Numbered from the stretch's first letter, positions 35,204 to 44,868 are shown. The stretch: DNA of 64,000 nucleotides from Chroococcus sp. FPU101 (GCF_017312365.1 NZ_BLJI01000005.1:62001-126000); one strand, 5' to 3'. Notes: generated by a model from the letters alone, not told the origin. Made by a program: numbers and translations.

Positions 35204-35452
35204 TTAGTTGGTTTTTACTGAATAATCGGCAATTGCTGTAATGTAAATCAAATGAGCTAATAAAATTATTGCCCACACTCCAGAGAACCCAGTTAGCCAA
35301 CTCCAATCAATATACTTGATGATATGGAAAAACCATAAACCAGAATTAATGGCTGCAAAAATAGCAACATGAACCGCGAAATTCATGCGATCGTCTAGTT
35401 TACGATAGGCGGGATCATTGCGATCGGGTTTTCTTGGCCAACGAGGAGGCAT
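35204..35452 (-). CDS. 2TM domain-containing protein
   Basis: It encodes 82 residues. A basic N-terminus (PPRWPRKPDRNDPAYRKLDDR) precedes two membrane helices (MNFAVHVAIFAAINSGLWFF and WLTGFSGVWAIILLAHLIYI), the classic 2TM arrangement. Role unknown. It is flanked within 30 bases by moaC and the DUF3181 gene on the same strand. Confidence 0.8.
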   Translation of the reverse strand: MPPRWPRKPDRNDPAYRKLDDRMNFAVHVAIFAAINSGLWFFHIIKYIDWSWLTGFSGVWAIILLAHLIYITAIADYSVKTN

Positions 35453-35481
35453 AATTTCAAACTGAACAAATACTGTTATTT

Positions 35482-35985
35482 CTATTTTAATTCTTCTAAG
35501 GAAAAATCACCTGATTTTCCTCCTGTTTTACTGATCAGGCGGATTTTTTCAATTTGCATTGATTTTTCTAAGGCTTTGGCCATATCATACAAAGTCAATG
35601 CTGCAACCGAAACCGCCGTTAGGGCTTCCATTTCTACACCTGTTTCGGCTTTCGTCACCACAGTAGCGCGAATTTGATAGCCAGGTAATTCAGCATCTGG
35701 AATTATCTTAACTTCTACTTTGCTCAAGGGTAGGGGATGACAGAGGGGAATTAAGTTAGACGTTTGTTTAGCTGCCATAATGCCCGCTATTTTCGCCGTT
35801 CCTAAAACATCGCCTTTAGGTGCGTTCCCTGCTTCAATGGCTGTAAATGTGGCTAAGGTCATTCTAACTTGTCCTGCTGCGATCGCTTCTCGTCTCGTCT
35901 GTGCTTTGCCTGAAACGTCTACCATTTGGGCTTCCCCTTCATTATTTAAATGAGACAGAGACGAATTCAAAGTATCCTCTTGCAT
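35482..35985 (-). CDS. moaC: cyclic pyranopterin monophosphate synthase MoaC
   Basis: It encodes 167 residues. It carries [18 protein letters not shown], the [15 protein letters not shown] motif, [23 protein letters not shown] and the C-terminal KTGGKSGDF. These are diagnostic for MoaC, which forms cyclic pyranopterin monophosphate after MoaA in molybdenum cofactor synthesis. It heads a short operon with two small genes not obviously related to the pathway. tRNA-Arg lies just upstream on the other strand. Confidence 0.96.
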   Translation of the reverse strand: MQEDTLNSSLSHLNNEGEAQMVDVSGKAQTRREAIAAGQVRMTLATFTAIEAGNAPKGDVLGTAKIAGIMAAKQTSNLIPLCHPLPLSKVEVKIIPDAELPGYQIRATVVTKAETGVEMEALTAVSVAALTLYDMAKALEKSMQIEKIRLISKTGGKSGDFSLEELK

Positions 35986-36030
35986 TTTATTCCAAGTCCA
36001 TGTTATATTTAATTACTGTTGGCAAAACAG

Positions 36031-36103
36031 GGGCTTGTAGCTTAGTGGATAGAGTGCATGGCTACGGACCATGAGGTCGGGGGTTCGAATCCCTCCAAGC
36101 CCG
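36031..36103 (+). tRNA. tRNA-Arg (anticodon ACG)
   Basis: A complete 73-base cloverleaf. The acceptor stem GGGCTTG pairs with CAAGCCC (36096-36102) and the discriminator is G. The anticodon arm is ATGG-CTACGGA-CCAT with anticodon ACG, read as ICG after deamination. The T arm contains GGGTTCGAATCCC. CCA is not encoded. Confidence 0.97.
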
Positions 36104-36150
36104 TTAATTAGAATATCATACCGAATTGTCTAGCCTTTCAAACAAGGCCG

Positions 36151-37323
36151 CTAGAATGGTGTTAGAAAATAGAAAGCCTCTGGATCGCTTAGTTTAATGC
36201 TTGAACCTGAATCATCAATCCATCTCTTAGCGTAATATTTTTGCAATGTCTCTAGAATCTGATCTTGAACGGTTTCGCCAAACTGTTCTTTAATCTTAGA
36301 TAAACTGATGCCCTCTTTTAAACGTAATCCTAACATCAGTGTTTCTAATAAAATATCGGTGTTTGAACTTTGAGGGTAATCAATTTTGCCGTTGTTTTCT
36401 TTTAACTGTTGTACCCAGGGAAAATATTCTTTACGGTTGCGAGGACGAGTAAAACGCTGACGATAGGTATAACTCGCTGCGCCCATGCCAAAACCATAAT
36501 ACGCCCGATTTTCCCAATAAACTCGATTATGTCGGCATTGATAGCCGTTGAGCGCATAATTAGATATCTCATAATGTTCATATCCTGCTGAGGTGAGTTT
36601 ACTTTGGGCTAAACGATACATTTGGGCGGTTGTTTCATCGGTTGGTAAAGGTTTTTCTCCCCCTTCGTAAAGTTTTCCAAAAGCGGTAACAGGTTCTAAG
36701 ACTAAATCGTAACAAGAAAGATGGTTTGGTGAAATTTGAATCGCTTGTGATAAAGAATCATCCCAGTTTTCTATAGTTTGATTAGGTAAACCCGATATTA
36801 GGTCTAAACTAAAATTAGGGACATTGGCTTGCTGGAGTGAATCAATTGCAGTAAAAATATCAGATACAGAATGCGATCGTCCACATAGCTTTAATAATTC
36901 ATCTTGGAACGCTTGTACTCCTAGACTAACTCGATTAATGCCCGCTTGCTGATAACCTTGGAGTTGTTGTAAGGTAAAAGTCCCTGGATCGATTTCCATC
37001 GAAATTTCTGCATCTTTAACGATCTCAAATTGCTGATCTAAAGTGTATAAAATTAAATCTAAAGATTGAGTCGGTAATAGAGAAGGAGTTCCCCCACCAA
37101 AAAAAATTGTTTCTAAAGGATATCCTAAAGAGGGTGTCGCTAAAATTTCTTGGCAAAGTACCTCGACATATTCCTTAATTGCTAGGGAGGTTTCAATATT
37201 AGTTTGTCCTAAAACTGAAATTGGAAAATCGCAGTAATAGCAGCGACGACGACAAAAGGGAATATGCAAATAAGCAGAACGCGGTTGATCGAGATGAGAA
37301 TCACTCTTAAAACAACTTAACAT
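36151..37323 (-). CDS. hemW: radical SAM heme chaperone HemW
   Basis: It encodes 390 residues. The N-terminal radical SAM motif is FCRRRCYYCDF (cysteines 24, 28 and 31) followed by FFGGGTPSLL. The central barrel has SLGVQAFQDELLKLCGR and DLISGLPNQT, and the C-terminal HemN-like domain has HNRVYWENRAYYGFGMGAASY and MLGLRLKEGISL. HemW binds heme and inserts it into respiratory proteins; it is distinct from coproporphyrinogen oxidase HemN. A single gene. Confidence 0.9.
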   Translation of the reverse strand: MLSCFKSDSHLDQPRSAYLHIPFCRRRCYYCDFPISVLGQTNIETSLAIKEYVEVLCQEILATPSLGYPLETIFFGGGTPSLLPTQSLDLILYTLDQQFEIVKDAEISMEIDPGTFTLQQLQGYQQAGINRVSLGVQAFQDELLKLCGRSHSVSDIFTAIDSLQQANVPNFSLDLISGLPNQTIENWDDSLSQAIQISPNHLSCYDLVLEPVTAFGKLYEGGEKPLPTDETTAQMYRLAQSKLTSAGYEHYEISNYALNGYQCRHNRVYWENRAYYGFGMGAASYTYRQRFTRPRNRKEYFPWVQQLKENNGKIDYPQSSNTDILLETLMLGLRLKEGISLSKIKEQFGETVQDQILETLQKYYAKRWIDDSGSSIKLSDPEAFYFLTPF

Positions 37324-37533
37324 TAATAATTTTCCAGTTCTTCCGTCAAATGTTCTATTTTTAAGATTTTTCTAATAAGTTACTGTTTAATTTTATATAC
37401 AATTGAAGAGAAATCTATCTTAATAAATCCCTAGGAAGCAAGAGATATAATAGATCAATCTGGTTCATACTCATTATTCAAAGGGCAATTTTTGTCCTAA
37501 GACATCCCCATCTATTACGAGGGATAAACAATT

Positions 37534-38616
37534 ATGTTAGATGCAATTATTATTTTATTATTCGTGTTTGCCATTGGTGGAGTCGGTTTCAGTAGTGTCG
37601 ATCTACTTCCGTTGATGGTTCGAGATCAGATTACTAATATTGAAGCCCTACGCTGGCTATCGGCGGGTTTTGCTTCGATCATTGGTTTAGCCTTGGGTTT
37701 AGTCGCCCAAACCAGTTATCGTCGGGTAGAAGCCCAAATTCGACGCACTCCGATTGAAGTTTTGTTAACACGTGCGATCGGGTTAGTGATCGGCTTATTG
37801 ATTGCTAATTTAATTTTAGCACCGATCTTTTTTCTACCGATCCCCAAAGAATTTTCCTTCATTAAACCGATGATAGCGATTTTGGGTAGTGTGATGTTTT
37901 CTTATTTGGGTGTTACTCTAGCTGATACTCATGGTCGTACTTTTTTGCGTCTGATTAATCCCAATAGTATTGAAACCATGTTAGTCGCAGAAGGAACCCT
38001 ACAACCTGTCTCGACTAAGATTATTGATACCAGTTGTATTATTGATGGACGAATTGAACAACTGTTAGACACAGGTTTTATTGAAGGACAAATTCTGGTT
38101 CCTCAGTTTGTGCTACAAGAGTTACAACAGTTAGCAGATGGCAGTAATGATCAAAAACGGGTTAGAGGAAGACGGGGTTTAGATATCCTTAATCGTATCC
38201 AAGAAACGATGAGCGATCGTATTGTGATTCATTCGGCTGATTACGAAGATATTGCTACAGTAGATGCCAAGTTAGTTCATCTAGCGCAAGAAATCAACGG
38301 AATCTTATTGACGAATGATTACAACCTCAGCAAAGTGGCTAATCTACAAAAAGTAAGCATTCTTAATGTAAATGATTTAGCCCAAGCCTTGCGCCCGATT
38401 TATCTTCCTGGTGATACTTTAGATCTCAAAATTCTTAAACAGGGCAAAGAACCCACACAAGGGGTAGGTTATCTAGAAGATGGCACAATGGTCGTAGTTG
38501 AAGAAGGAAAAGATTATGTAGGGGAAGAGGTACGAGTAATTGTTACTTCTGCTTTACAAACGTCAGCTGGACGTATGATCTTCGCTAAACCTCAAACCTC
38601 GGTGATAGCATCGTAA
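37534..38616 (+). CDS. PIN/TRAM domain-containing membrane protein (YacL family)
   Basis: It encodes 360 residues. Four N-terminal membrane segments (about 1-150) are followed by a PIN nuclease-like domain (about 165-285: IIDTSCIIDGRIEQLLDTG, ILVPQFVLQELQQLAD, LVHLAQEINGILLTNDYNL with the metal-binding aspartates). A TRAM RNA-binding domain (about 295-355) closes the protein. It is a membrane-bound relative of B. subtilis YacL with probable RNase activity. It is monocistronic, ending in a strong terminator. Confidence 0.9.
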   Translation: MLDAIIILLFVFAIGGVGFSSVDLLPLMVRDQITNIEALRWLSAGFASIIGLALGLVAQTSYRRVEAQIRRTPIEVLLTRAIGLVIGLLIANLILAPIFFLPIPKEFSFIKPMIAILGSVMFSYLGVTLADTHGRTFLRLINPNSIETMLVAEGTLQPVSTKIIDTSCIIDGRIEQLLDTGFIEGQILVPQFVLQELQQLADGSNDQKRVRGRRGLDILNRIQETMSDRIVIHSADYEDIATVDAKLVHLAQEINGILLTNDYNLSKVANLQKVSILNVNDLAQALRPIYLPGDTLDLKILKQGKEPTQGVGYLEDGTMVVVEEGKDYVGEEVRVIVTSALQTSAGRMIFAKPQTSVIAS

Positions 38617-38640
38617 AACTAATCTACATAGAAATAATAG

Positions 38641-38670
38641 AGACGCGACAACTTAATCGCGTCTTTGTTT
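38641..38670 (+). terminator. intrinsic terminator after the PIN/TRAM gene
   Basis: AGACGCGA (38641-38648) pairs with TCGCGTCT (38657-38664), followed by ttgttta. The convergent gene ends at 38676, so the element may be shared. Confidence 0.8.
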
Positions 38671-38675
38671 ATATT

Positions 38676-39044
38676 TTAGAAAAAGGCATCTAAATCAATG
38701 GCTTTAGAACCGCCTTTTTGTAGTTGTTCTAATAATTTACCCAATTGTGTCCATACTAAAGCACCGATAAAAATCGTCATTGGCAGTGCGATCGCATAAG
38801 ATACCCAGCTATTCATCAAAAAGATTTCGACACCAGAAGCCAGGAAAACACAAATCCCGACGCAAATTCCCAAAAAAGGTAACTGTAGGGTAGAACTATC
38901 TAAAAGATTGGCGGGTTTTGAGGAAGATTTATACCATGTGTTGACAATTTGTTTTAGAGTAGCTTCAAAAGCAACCCCACAAGTTATTCCAGTAAAAAAA
39001 CCCACGAACATTAAAAAGTATGGCGGTTCAGGAAGATAATACAT
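38676..39044 (-). CDS. hypothetical membrane protein
   Basis: It encodes 122 residues with about three hydrophobic segments (FLMFVGFFTGITCGVAFEA, PFLGICVGICVFLASGVEIFL, YAIALPMTIFIGALVW) and a polar C-terminus. I do not recognise a named family. It lies 39 bases downstream of the ABC1 kinase gene on the same strand and may share its transcript. Confidence 0.6.
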   Translation of the reverse strand: MYYLPEPPYFLMFVGFFTGITCGVAFEATLKQIVNTWYKSSSKPANLLDSSTLQLPFLGICVGICVFLASGVEIFLMNSWVSYAIALPMTIFIGALVWTQLGKLLEQLQKGGSKAIDLDAFF

Positions 39045-39083
39045 ATCAGGTTATGAAATAAAACGTTACAAAGCATCATAAGC

Positions 39084-40778
39084 TTAATCGGACGACTTAG
39101 GAACCAGTGCGGCAACTGCTGGCGTAGCTAAATCACGAAAGGTACTCCATGCAACATCAAATAAACGTTGCGGTTTGAGTTCGTCTTGTACTAATGCCCA
39201 GATTCGTTGAACTTCTTCAGTATGCAAGCGATCGTCTTCGGTTAAGGCGAGAAGTAGCTGACGACGTAGATAACTGCCTTCATCGGATAATAAATATTTG
39301 ACACCAAGTTGTGCAGTGGGTAGAATATCAAACCGTCCATCGGTTCTGGCAATTTCGATTAAATTCTCTAAGCGTTGCCATTGGAATTTTCCATCTTTGA
39401 ATAGGATATCAAGTAATCTTCGTCTGAGTTGGGGGGATTCACCTGTTAGTAAGCGTTTAGCCACATAGGGATAGGCAACTTCTACTATTTTAAAATTCGG
39501 GTCTAAACTCAGTGCTAATCCTTCTTGAGTAACCAATGAACGGATGATTAAAGCAAATTTAGAAGGTAAACGGAATGGATACTCATACATCAACTCGGAA
39601 AATTCATCGGTGATCGTTTGAAAGTTAAAATCTGCGACACTTTGACCAAGGGCGTTACCCAAAACTTTTTCTAATGCGGGAATAATCGGCTCAATGTCAG
39701 TATCAGGGGTCAAAAATCCAAGCTTGACAAAATCTTCAACTAATGCTTCATAATCTTTATTAATCAGTTGTACGAGGGAACTGGCGATCGTTTCTTTGGT
39801 GATTTCTTCGAGTTGATCCATCATGCCAAAATCGATGTAAGCCATTCGACCATCATAGGTAGCGAATAGGTTGCCGGGGTGGGGATCGGCATGAAAGAAA
39901 CCATGCTCTAAAAGTTGACGTAAGCCTGATGTTACACCAATTTTAATAATATCGTTGGGATCAATCCCTGCCGCCTTAATCTGATCAATATCGTTGAGTT
40001 TATAGCCGTTGATCCATTCTAAAGTTAAAACCCGATTGCTACTATAGAGCCAGTAAATTTTCGGTACTTTGACATCGGGATCACCCTCAAAGTTAGCCGC
40101 GAATTTTTCGGCGTTTTTCCCTTCATTACAATAGTCGATTTCTTCAAAAAGCTTATTACCAAATTCATCAATAACTAGGGTTAAGTTATGACCTAAATTG
40201 AGGGGTAGCCAGTCACCAAACCATTGAGCGCAAAGACGCATCAAGTACAGATCTAACATTAATACGGGTCGCAAGTTGGGCCGTTGTACTTTGACGGCAA
40301 CCTCTTCTCCAGTGAATAAAATCGCCCGATAGACTTGTCCTAAACTAGCTGCGGCTACTGGGTTGGGGGAAATTTCTTTGTATATCTTATTAACAGGGTA
40401 CCCCAGATCCTGTTCAATAAAGCCAAAAGCCGTCTCATTGTCAAACGGAGGGAGTTGATCTTGTAGCTTGATCAGTTCATCTAAAAAGTCTTTGCGAATG
40501 AGATCAGGGCGGGTTGAGAGAGCTTGACCTACTTTAATAAAGGTTGGGCCCAAGCGAGTTAATAGGGTTCGTAACTCACTAGCTCGTTTGTACTTATTTT
40601 TTTCTTCCTGATGAGTCCAGCGATCAAATTGTAGATGCCCAATAAATAGGCTAAATGACCAAATAATTGTCAACGAACGCCAGAACACTAACCAGGGGCG
40701 ATAGCGATAGTAACGGGCGATCGCTGTAGCACTATAGCGTTGTAGTTCTCCTTCTTCGGGTGTTGGTTGCTGACTCAC
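39084..40778 (-). CDS. ABC1/UbiB/AarF family atypical kinase
   Basis: It encodes 564 residues. Signature motifs are the KxGQ helix (RLGPTFIKVGQALSTRPDL), the alanine-rich loop VAAASLGQVYRA that replaces the usual P-loop, the VAVKVQRP lysine, HADPHPGNLF and IDFGMMD. This family supports prenylquinone metabolism and redox homeostasis in bacteria, plastids and mitochondria. Cyanobacteria have several paralogues. A hydrophobic C-terminal region is absent; the N-terminus has a hydrophobic stretch (WLVFWRSLTIIWSFSLFIG). Confidence 0.9.
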   Translation of the reverse strand: MSQQPTPEEGELQRYSATAIARYYRYRPWLVFWRSLTIIWSFSLFIGHLQFDRWTHQEEKNKYKRASELRTLLTRLGPTFIKVGQALSTRPDLIRKDFLDELIKLQDQLPPFDNETAFGFIEQDLGYPVNKIYKEISPNPVAAASLGQVYRAILFTGEEVAVKVQRPNLRPVLMLDLYLMRLCAQWFGDWLPLNLGHNLTLVIDEFGNKLFEEIDYCNEGKNAEKFAANFEGDPDVKVPKIYWLYSSNRVLTLEWINGYKLNDIDQIKAAGIDPNDIIKIGVTSGLRQLLEHGFFHADPHPGNLFATYDGRMAYIDFGMMDQLEEITKETIASSLVQLINKDYEALVEDFVKLGFLTPDTDIEPIIPALEKVLGNALGQSVADFNFQTITDEFSELMYEYPFRLPSKFALIIRSLVTQEGLALSLDPNFKIVEVAYPYVAKRLLTGESPQLRRRLLDILFKDGKFQWQRLENLIEIARTDGRFDILPTAQLGVKYLLSDEGSYLRRQLLLALTEDDRLHTEEVQRIWALVQDELKPQRLFDVAWSTFRDLATPAVAALVPKSSD

Positions 40779-40945
40779 AAACTATTCTTTAGCCTCGTGT
40801 CTATTCGTCTTGGAGTTTAACAATACTTCATAACTCCAGTATACAAAACTACAAATTTTTTAACGTAAATTTTTCTAATTAGTTTAACTTCAGTTAATGG
40901 GTATAGATGAACAATATACCCAAAACTTTATATTTTCTTTAGATT

Positions 40946-41716
40946 TTAGCCTGCAATAATTTGATGTAAATCTTTGGGATCGAGATGAGAATAGATGACT
41001 TCTCCATCGCGGAACCAGACAACTCGTTTCGTTTTGGTGGCAACATCTGACTCATGAGTGACGATAACGACGGTAATACCACTGTCATTGAGTTCTTGGA
41101 AAATATTAATGACTTCTTGAGTGGTACGGGAGTCTAACGCGCCAGTCGGTTCATCGGCTAGAATCAAAACAGGTTGATTGACAATAGCACGTGCGATCGC
41201 TACCCGTTGTTGTTGTCCCCCTGAGAGTTGGTTGGGTTTATTGTGCAATCTATTTTCTAAACCGACTTTAATTAACGCTTCTGTGGCTCTTTCTTTGCGT
41301 TCTTTGGATGGTACACCTGCATATACCATCGTCAGCATGACATTATCTAAGGCACTCAACGCGGGGAGTAAATGAAACTGTTGAAAAACAAAACCTATTT
41401 TGCGGTTGCGAGTTTCTGCTAGTTGAGAACTGGGTAATTGTGCGACATCCAAATTTTCTAAATAATAGCTTCCTGAAGACGGACGATCCAAACAGCCAAT
41501 AATATTCATCGCTGTCGATTTTCCCGATCCTGAAGCCCCCATAATAGAACAGTATTCCCCTTTTTCGATGGTTAAATTGACCTCATTTAAAGCGTGTACG
41601 GCTGTATCACCGCTTCCATAAACTTTAGAGACGTTTTCTAGCCGAATAATGATGGGCTGATATTGAGGTGGGTTATCTTGAGGAGAAGAATTAGGGGAAA
41701 ATAGTTCTGATGCCAT
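40946..41716 (-). CDS. ABC transporter ATP-binding protein, MacB/LolD type
   Basis: It encodes 256 residues. Walker A is GASGSGKST, the Q-loop is VFQQFHLLPALSA, the signature is LSGGQQQR and Walker B is LILADEPTGALD, followed by the H-switch (VTHESDV). The sequence type matches ATPases paired with MacB/LolCE-like permeases, which drive tripartite export or lipoprotein release. No permease gene is adjacent, so it is an orphan whose partner lies elsewhere. Confidence 0.9.
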   Translation of the reverse strand: MASELFSPNSSPQDNPPQYQPIIIRLENVSKVYGSGDTAVHALNEVNLTIEKGEYCSIMGASGSGKSTAMNIIGCLDRPSSGSYYLENLDVAQLPSSQLAETRNRKIGFVFQQFHLLPALSALDNVMLTMVYAGVPSKERKERATEALIKVGLENRLHNKPNQLSGGQQQRVAIARAIVNQPVLILADEPTGALDSRTTQEVINIFQELNDSGITVVIVTHESDVATKTKRVVWFRDGEVIYSHLDPKDLHQIIAG

Positions 41717-41809
41717 AAAATAGAAAATGCTTTGCTTTTGTTTTGTTTCGGTCTTATTACTGTTTTCCCGCTACGACCTACTATTATAAATTTTTTCGTG
41801 ATCAACTGC

Positions 41810-42373
41810 ATGAGTAAATTTTATTCTGAATTAAATCCCACGCTACAAAATTTCATTCAAGAACAAAAAATCTTTTTTACTGCCACCGCACCGCAACAAG
41901 GAAGAATTAATCTTTCACCGAAAGGAATGGATAGCTTTAAATGTATCGATCCTCTAACGGTTGCATATTTAGATTTAACGGGTAGTGGCAATGAAACCGC
42001 CGCCCATTTAGCTGAAAATGAGCGAATCACTTTGATGTTTTGTAGCTTTACCGAAGACCCTTTAATCTTACGTTTGTATGGCAAAGGACAATCAATTAAA
42101 CCTCGTCATCAAAATTGGGAATCTTTAGCACTGCTTTTTCCGTCTATGGCAGGGACGAGACAAATTATTTTAGTCAAAATTGAATCGGTACAAACATCCT
42201 GTGGTTATGGTGTACCGCTTTATGAGTTTCAACAAGAACGGACTAATTTAGTTAAATGGGCTAAACAAAAAGGAGACAAAGCAATTTATGATTACTGGCA
42301 ATTAAAAAATCAAAAAAGTATTGATGGTTTGCCGACTTATTTACTCGAAAAAAAAGATGAGGAAATTTTTTAG
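41810..42373 (+). CDS. pyridoxamine 5'-phosphate oxidase-like flavin-binding protein
   Basis: It encodes 187 residues from ATG 41810; the open frame extends upstream but that part is hydrophobic and unlike the family. It carries QGRINLSPKGMDSFKCIDPLTVAYLD, GNETAAHLAENERITLMFCSF and CGYGVPLYEF, typical of FMN- or F420-binding split-barrel proteins. The substrate is unknown. Its 3' end overlaps the start of the amidase gene by 17 bases, suggesting translational coupling. Confidence 0.85.
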   Translation: MSKFYSELNPTLQNFIQEQKIFFTATAPQQGRINLSPKGMDSFKCIDPLTVAYLDLTGSGNETAAHLAENERITLMFCSFTEDPLILRLYGKGQSIKPRHQNWESLALLFPSMAGTRQIILVKIESVQTSCGYGVPLYEFQQERTNLVKWAKQKGDKAIYDYWQLKNQKSIDGLPTYLLEKKDEEIF

Positions 42374-44132
42374 ATTATTTATTTTAGTATTAATTATCAT
42401 TAGTTTTCAGCCAATGGTAACTCTTTTGGCACAATCACCCCAACCTTTATATTTAGCTTATCCTCCGAATAATCATCAAACAGTAGCAGAAAAAATCTTT
42501 TTTATTGGTTCAGCGTCTCCCACGAATCAAGTGACGATTAATCATCAGCCTATTCAACGCAGTAAAACAGGAAACTTTGCACCGAGTTTTCCTTTAAAAA
42601 TGGGTGAAAATAAATTTACCATTCGTGCTAAAGATCAAACCATTCAACGTCTGATTACTCGACTTCCAAATCAACCACAAATACCCAAAGGTGCCAAGTT
42701 TGCCGTTAATTCTCTTACACCCAGTCAAAATATTACTCGCACTTCAGGGGATAAGGTTTGTTTTAGTGCGATCGCTGTTAAAAATGCTCAAATTTCTGTC
42801 AAGATTGCTAATCAAAATATTACCCTAAAATCTCAAGTTCTCACCCCACAACTTCCACCTAATTCAGCCGTTCTCACCGCGACTAATCAGTCCCAATTAC
42901 CACAAGGAATTACACTATATCAAGGATGTACAAGTTTTGCTAATCTTGGAAATTTAGGTAAGCCGATTTATACAATTACAGTTAATGATCAAACCGCGAG
43001 TCAAACAGGTTCAGGAGAGATTAATATTATCGATCCATCACAAGTTACTGTAGTAGAAATTATCTCAGATACAGGCGTTACTCGAACAGGCCCCAGTACA
43101 GATTATTCAAGGCTTACACCTTTACCAAAAGGAACAAAAGTAAGTGTTACTGGAACCGAGGGAGACTGGCTAAGATTAGATTATGGGGCATGGATTTTAG
43201 CTCAAGAAACACAATTAATACCCGATGCTATTCTTACTACATCAATGGTTAGAGGAATTTCATCACAGAATACAGAAAACGCCACAGAAATTATTTTTCC
43301 TTTAGAAAATCCTGTACCGATTGAAATTAAACAAGAAGATAATAGATTGATTTTATCGTTACACAATACGGTCGCGCAAACCGATACGATTTATATTGTC
43401 GAAAATCCTTTAATTAGACGTTTAGACTGGCAACAAGTTAACCCTAAAAAAGTTGACTATACATTTAACTTATATTCGGCTCAACAATGGGGCTATGATG
43501 TGAGATATGAGGGAACCAGTTTAATTTTCTCTCTGCGACATCCTCCACAATTCCAAAATAAGCTAACTCGAAATTTAGAGGGAATCAGTATTTTATTAGA
43601 TCCAGGGCATGGGGGCAAAGAGACAGGTGCAGCAGGCCCGACAGGATATACTGAAAAAGAAGTGAATTTAGTCGTTTCTCAATTAATTAAAGAAGAATTA
43701 ATTAAACGTGGTGCAACAGTTTATATGACTAGAGAAACGGATCAAGATTTATCTTTAAATGAGCGAGTGGTGATGATTAATAAAATTAAGCCAACTCTAG
43801 CAATATCAGTTCATTATAACGCTTTACCCGATGGTGGAGATGCGATCAATACTGATGGAATTGGTGCTTTTTGGTATCATCCACAAGCACATAATTTAGC
43901 CGCTTTTCTCCATAATTATTTGACGAAAACATTAAAGCGTCCGTCTTATGGAGTGTATTGGAATAATCTTGCTTTAACACGTCCACATACTGCCCCTTCT
44001 ATTCTATTAGAATTAGGTTTTATGATTAATCCAACTGAATTTGAATGGATTATTGATCCTCAAGAACAAGTAAAATTAGCAAGTGCGATCGCAGATGGGA
44101 TTACCGAATGGCTACACAAACCACAAACCTAA
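42357..44132 (+). CDS. N-acetylmuramoyl-L-alanine amidase (Amidase_3) with SH3b domain
   Basis: It encodes 591 residues from ATG 42357. It has a signal peptide or anchor (FFRLFILVLIIISFQPMVTLLAQS), an N-terminal beta-rich region, an SH3b domain (about 225-280: TGVTRTGPSTDYSRLTPLPKG), an AMIN-like region and a C-terminal Amidase_3 domain. Zinc ligands are in LLDPGHGGKETGA, TEKEVNL and ISVHYNA, and the catalytic glutamate is in LLELGFM. It cleaves the bond between MurNAc and the stem peptide, as in cell separation or septal remodelling. It overlaps the upstream flavin-protein gene. Confidence 0.9.
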   Translation: MRKFFRLFILVLIIISFQPMVTLLAQSPQPLYLAYPPNNHQTVAEKIFFIGSASPTNQVTINHQPIQRSKTGNFAPSFPLKMGENKFTIRAKDQTIQRLITRLPNQPQIPKGAKFAVNSLTPSQNITRTSGDKVCFSAIAVKNAQISVKIANQNITLKSQVLTPQLPPNSAVLTATNQSQLPQGITLYQGCTSFANLGNLGKPIYTITVNDQTASQTGSGEINIIDPSQVTVVEIISDTGVTRTGPSTDYSRLTPLPKGTKVSVTGTEGDWLRLDYGAWILAQETQLIPDAILTTSMVRGISSQNTENATEIIFPLENPVPIEIKQEDNRLILSLHNTVAQTDTIYIVENPLIRRLDWQQVNPKKVDYTFNLYSAQQWGYDVRYEGTSLIFSLRHPPQFQNKLTRNLEGISILLDPGHGGKETGAAGPTGYTEKEVNLVVSQLIKEELIKRGATVYMTRETDQDLSLNERVVMINKIKPTLAISVHYNALPDGGDAINTDGIGAFWYHPQAHNLAAFLHNYLTKTLKRPSYGVYWNNLALTRPHTAPSILLELGFMINPTEFEWIIDPQEQVKLASAIADGITEWLHKPQT

Positions 44133-44175
44133 TCGATTAGGATAGAAATAGCTACATCAAAGGAGAGCGTAACGC

Positions 44176-44574
44176 GTGAATAATAACTTCCCCCGCATCT
44201 ATTCCATCAATGACTCTGGTTTGGGGTGTTTTGCCTCTATGGTCTTAGTGGGTGTACTATTGGGGGCAGTTGGTTTAGGTTGGTTAGTCAACGGTTTTTT
44301 AATTCTACTGGCTTTTTTCTTGGTCGCGCCTGTTATTGGTTGGTTTGCCCTACAATGGTGGTTAAAACGTAAGTTAGCAATTGATCAATGTCCAGTCTGT
44401 ACTTATGAGTTTACTGGATTTAATAATACTGAGTGTAGCTGTCCGAATTGTGGTGAACCTTTAAAAATAGAAAACGGACATTTTCATAGAATTACCCTAC
44501 CTGGAACGATTGATATTAATGCAATTGAAGTTCCTGTACAAGTTTTAGAAGAAAGTTCTGAGGAAATTGATTAA
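44176..44574 (+). CDS. membrane protein with C-terminal zinc ribbon
   Basis: It encodes 132 residues. Two hydrophobic helices (about 18-60, including SMVLVGVLLGAVGLGWLV and ILLAFFLVAPVIGWFALQW) are followed by a zinc ribbon formed by CPVC and CPNC (about 75-95) and an acidic tail. Probably a thylakoid or plasma-membrane protein with a cytoplasmic metal site. Conserved hypothetical; function unknown. It may be co-transcribed with the amidase, 43 bases upstream. Confidence 0.75.
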   Translation: MNNNFPRIYSINDSGLGCFASMVLVGVLLGAVGLGWLVNGFLILLAFFLVAPVIGWFALQWWLKRKLAIDQCPVCTYEFTGFNNTECSCPNCGEPLKIENGHFHRITLPGTIDINAIEVPVQVLEESSEEID

Positions 44575-44611
44575 TTAATGACTATAAGTCTTTTAATATA
44601 ACAATTCATCA

Positions 44612-44830
44612 ATGACAATTTCTAATGAAATTCAATCTTTAATTCAACGACTCAATCAAAACCTAGATTAAACAGAACAAAAAGCTTATCAAGGTATTAT
44701 CCTAGTTAGTCCTCTGCTGCTTCGTTCTCCAGAGAATCTTATGTTAATGCAGCATTTTGTCTATTTTAATAATTAGGCAAGACGTTATCCAAAACTCAAG
44801 TTAGTTAAATCTCAACACAAAAATGACTAT
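44612..44830 (+). pseudogene. small protein gene with two in-frame stops
   Basis: From ATG 44612 the frame reads MTISNEIQSLIQRLNQNLD then TAA (44669-44671), TEQKAYQGIILVSPLLLRSP and onward to FNN, then TAG (44774-44776), ARRYPKLKLVK. The frame is shared on both sides of each stop and both fit a single C-to-T change from a glutamine codon. It resembles cyanobacterial small helical hypothetical proteins, but I cannot name the family. Decay by two point mutations is the simplest reading. Confidence 0.55.
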
Positions 44831-44844
44831 TTAAAAAACACAAA

Positions 44845-44868
44845 AACCTCGTCAATAATGACAAGGTT
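44845..44868 (-). terminator. intrinsic terminator after the EF-hand gene
   Basis: The plus-strand arms AACCT-c-GTCA (44845-44854) and TGAC-a-AGGTT (44859-44868) pair around ATAA. On the minus strand a T-rich tract follows. It lies 33 bases downstream of the EF-hand stop. Confidence 0.7.

Noticed and set aside
35199-35306. Upstream extension of the DUF3181 frame
   Set aside because: It overlaps the 2TM gene and lacks family resemblance. The ATG at 35198 fits.
41732-41809. Upstream extension of the flavin-binding protein frame
   Set aside because: The extra residues are hydrophobic, unlike the family, and the ATG at 41810 gives the expected N-terminus.
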